NCBI GenBank assembly: GCA_026545225.1
Contig: CM048846.1
Location: forward strand, 55,804,270 to 55,868,269
DNA: 64,000 nt
Direction of reading: 5' to 3'
Source: Cornus controversa
Taxonomy: Eukaryota; Streptophyta; Magnoliopsida; Cornales; Cornaceae
A program made the position numbers and the translations under genes. Shown in pieces: positions 61,101 to 64,000 of the stretch. Numbering within the stretch: the stretch's first letter is position 1; every line of letters starts with the position of its first letter. The notes under the pieces are model-generated. The model worked only from the letters and a program-made list of their open reading frames with translations, had not been told where the DNA came from and did no database searches.

Positions 61101-64000
61101 GTGTATGCATAATTCAAAGTAATGTAATACAATTTGTCATGCTTGTACATTTCCCATATAATCATCACACACCCTCACATTGAACATGCTTCACATATTG
61201 TGCATTTCACATCTTTATATTGAGCATTAATCATGTTTCAAATTTAAACATACTTCCATGACATTCTAATAAACACACAACTGTCACCTTTACAATTATA
61301 CATGAATACACATAATTACTTCACAATTCAATCTCAACATGCTTATATAATCATCTAAGGTATTTATAAACTTGCAATTACATCAATTAACAATGATAAT
61401 TCATTAAATGACATAATTTAGCATACTTTACTATTGAAAAATATCTAATTATCCTACGTAACTAATTGGTTGCCATATACAACCAATATACTCACAAAAA
61501 TCCTAGATTCTATGGGTTAGGCATCCCTACCTCGATTTGGAAGAGCTTCCAAATGAATTCTCCAATTATATCCAAAAATTTAACTTTCTCCGAAATTGAT
61601 TCTGGATGAATCAAACTTGAGCTTTTATTGAGTAAATCGTTTCTCTCTTCTTTGACGAACTCCAATTCCTGTCCTAAGCTTCTTAAATTCAATGGACTAG
61701 TGAAGAAGAAGATGTAAAGATATACATGTTGTATTTATATTGCTCTCATGGCTGATGGAGATATTAGGAAATGAATTGAGAAATCTCTAACTTTGCTTTT
61801 TATAGGTTAAGTCATTTAATTACAAAATGCCACTACCATTTCACTAAACCTTTTCGAACTCAGTTTTTGATTTATGTAACTCCAATTAACACGAAATTGA
61901 TTTCGTAGCGCGTCAAATTTTTATTTCAGCTACTCACCAAATTTGAAGTCATTCCGACACTTTTGAATTTTCTGGGCCCATGGGGCCCGCGTCCCCGGTT
62001 AACCGGACCCAAAAAAGTTAACTTTTGTGAAACGCTCTAAAAACTTTCCCGAATGCTTATACAAGTTTTTAAACATGTATTTTATATTTAAAAAATATAT
62101 ATAATCATTTAGGGCATTAATATGATAATAAATAAAATTAAAGGAAAATCGGCCAAAAATGGTTAAGGTTCTTACATTGTCCAAGTATGATATACATGAA
62201 ATTCAGAGATGACTAACCATGTGTTTGAAGTGGTGAGAATACTCACAATGGAATGATCATCGAAAATGCCCAATCATATCCCAAGTGTAGTGATCGTCAG
62301 AGTTGCCCAATCACTGGTGAAGGCTTATGTAATGCCATAAATGTATGACCGTTGGAGTTGCCCAATCATAGAGTGTCATCGAAGTTGACCAACACTTTGG
62401 TGTTGTCGGAGTTGCCCAACACCACATGATCGTCGGAGTTAACTAATCATGTCTATGTATCGAATTATGACCAGATAAGATGTAAATATCTTAATGCTTA
62501 TGTGTTTTGACTGTTAAGCATGCTATGTGGATTAAATGTATACTTATTGAGTTGCATTGATTTGATTGACATGAAAACTTGATATATGTCATGTAGTGTA
62601 ACGACATCATGGTTGTATATAATGTAGTTTAGTGTTAAGTTGATGCCTAGGTGGGTTGGGGCATTCCTACTGAGTTCGTGGTTTTGCTCACCCTTCTTCT
62701 CCCAAACCTTTTTACAGATAAGGCACCTATGACGGATGGAATGTGAACGTCTAAGTAGAGTTCCCTTTTGGCATTTTGGATATATTGTTTGTGGCTATCC
62801 ACGCTGACTTGTGGCATGTTGATTTCATTATAGTTGTAGTCATAGTTGAATTGCTAATGTTTTTGGACAATATACATGTAATTCATATAATGACTATGGA
62901 CTTTGAGGTTCACATTTATAAGATGTATGATTTGGATTCAAAGTATAAATTGATCTTACATTTATGTATTGAGGATTTATTCGCATGGAATGTATGACTA
63001 TTACTTTTTCAAATATGTTGAATGACTTATAGATGTCTATAGGTGGAAATGGGACACAAAATCGAACAAGTGTGAGATTTCAGGATTTTGCAGAAAGGCA
63101 ATTTCGATCGTGCGAAATGCCCTTTTCACACAATCGAAATGCCTTCGATTGAACAAATTTTTATAATTTTTTTTGATAGAAGTAAGCCTAATTTCTAATA
63201 GGATCTCAATAGTACTTCGATTGAGCGAAGCATTTCGAATATGTGAAAATCATATTTTGCACAATCGAGAATTTCGATTGTGCGAAGAGTAGATTTCGCA
63301 CAATCAAAATATGCAGTCCACATTATATTGAATGTGCATACATGGCTAGGTGTGGGGCCCATTGTGGTTGGATGATGAAAAGTTATGCACATAGATGTGC
63401 AACTATATGATTAAGCTTTCGCGGTAATTTAAGGGATTAAAGATTTCATGAAGGTTTAATGGACGGGTTCACCCTCGGCTTCCATGAGTCAGAAACCAGG
63501 GTGTGGTGAGTTGGTATCCAAATAGGATATCATAGAGAGGTTATTGACGTGAGATAATGATGAGTGGCATGATCACCCCTCGGTTCTTGGGAGTTAGAAA
63601 TCAGGGCCTGACATATGCTTATGTCAATAAGGGAAAGCTTGAACCTAGGGTTAAGAAGTGTATACAGATTGTGGTGCCCAGATGCTTTGGGAAAGAAATT
63701 ACTTATTAGTAGAGATGTGACCTTTCATGAGTCTGCGATGCTTACTCCACAAAAAGAGGTAGTTGATTTAATTGGAGCTTAGGGTATTAGTGAGCAGGTG
63801 GAGCTATTAGAGGTTCAGTTAGAGAGTGTTCTTGATTAGTCGAATGATGAGCATGTGCAATTTCAGGTTGAGGAAGAAGATGTATAATTGCAGTAGTACA
63901 GTGTGGCTAAAGATATATCGAGGAGAGAAATTAAGCCACCTCAAAAGTATGGCTTTTCTCATGCTAATTCGGTAGCTTATGCACTTAGTGTGGTAGTGAG

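Larger units (their letters stand above)
52005..62176 (-). mobile_element. Gypsy-type LTR retrotransposon fossil
   Basis: The 5-bp direct repeat TTGTC flanks at 52000-52004 and 62177-62181, and the element runs from TGTCATGCCCC to TTCTTACA. LTR-like starts recur at 52005, about 54008 and about 56722. Primer-binding-like CTCTGATACCA or CTGATACCAAGC lies before the last two, giving minus orientation. Gag-like (about 55517-55965) and Gypsy RT/protease-like (about 55938-56700) segments are present, but in an order unlike the family norm, so the interior has been rearranged. It is broken by multiple defects and looks middle-aged relative to its neighbours. A solo LTR is inserted at 58176. Confidence 0.8.
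50842..63613 (+). mobile_element. LTR (about 2.6 kb of own sequence), probably solo, split by a younger element
   Basis: The 5-bp direct repeat TATGC flanks at 50837-50841 and 63614-63618. The two parts (50842-52004 and 62182-63613) resemble, in opposite orientation, the long LTR units at 43173-50267. No internal coding region belongs to it, so a solo LTR left by recombination is most likely. It lies in the Copia fossil and is itself split by 52005-62176. Confidence 0.75.
50268..64000 (+). mobile_element. Copia-type retrotransposon fossil, heavily interrupted, runs off the window
   Basis: An LTR remnant (50268 to about 50518) is followed by a primer-binding-like site (AGTATCAGAGC at about 50524) and a gag-like region at 50555-50830. 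Integrase-to-RT linker sequence of Copia type resumes at 63614 and continues to the window end. Between them lies a nested stack of younger LTR elements (50842-63613). The element is broken by several coding defects as well as by the insertions, and part of its interior is missing. It is the oldest layer of this cluster. Confidence 0.8.

Noticed and set aside
62776-62997. 73-residue plus-strand frame with hydrophobic N-terminus
   Set aside because: Lies inside LTR sequence and has no family match that I can recognise.
1-64000. tRNA, rRNA or other structured RNA genes
   Set aside because: No cloverleaf or rRNA core was recognised by eye. The GCTCTGATACCA sites are primer-binding sites of LTR fossils, not tRNA genes. 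tRNAscan-SE and Infernal would be decisive.

Overview
This is nuclear DNA from a flowering plant, most likely a eudicot. It is AT-rich, genes are split by many short GT-AG introns, gene-free stretches are full of transposons, and the two conserved host genes are plant-type PRP31 and a mitochondrial ALDH2B-like aldehyde dehydrogenase. Nothing bacterial, organellar or CRISPR-like was seen. I could not place the species. All exon coordinates were read by eye from the sequence.

Layout. 1-4154: intergenic DNA with microsatellites, a 28-bp minisatellite and a 0.5-kb inverted-repeat element. 4166-10557: a nearly complete but decayed Mutator-like element (MULE). It has ~63-bp terminal inverted repeats and an 11-bp target duplication, and holds two convergent genes: a FAR1/MULE transposase, and a multi-exon accessory gene joining an acidic N-terminus, an HMG box and a plant-mobile/ULP-type domain. 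11066-13433: a possible hAT-like non-autonomous element. 14035-28616 (minus): an apparently intact PRP31 splicing-factor gene of 8 coding exons and 485 codons. Its last intron is 11.6 kb long and packed with transposons, including a LINE fragment, two small terminal-inverted-repeat elements and several tandem duplications. 30414-30824 (plus): a small single-exon B3-like gene, possibly driven by an LTR remnant. 32007-40195 (minus): an ALDH2B-like gene with conserved exon structure and splice sites but one nonsense codon, six exons out of frame and a nested transposon insertion, so probably a pseudogene.

40490-41356: another non-autonomous element with a 9-bp target duplication. From about 41.4 kb to the right edge the window is retrotransposon fossils. 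First comes a tandem arrangement of two very long (~3 kb) LTR-like units (43173-50267). Then comes a decayed Copia element that runs off the window. A ~2.6-kb LTR (50842-63613) lies inside the Copia element, a minus-strand Gypsy element (52005-62176) lies inside that LTR, and a solo LTR (58176-61100) lies inside the Gypsy element. Each of these last three insertions has its own 5-bp target duplication.

How the genes relate: PRP31 (U4/U6 snRNP assembly), the B3-like gene and the ALDH relic are unrelated neighbours. The best candidate for an under-described system is the two-gene MULE, whose accessory protein appears to join a DNA-bending HMG box to a ULP/plant-mobile-type domain. Both of its genes were cut at their 3' ends by what looks like a single internal deletion, and most of its stop codons look like C-to-T decay of methylated DNA.
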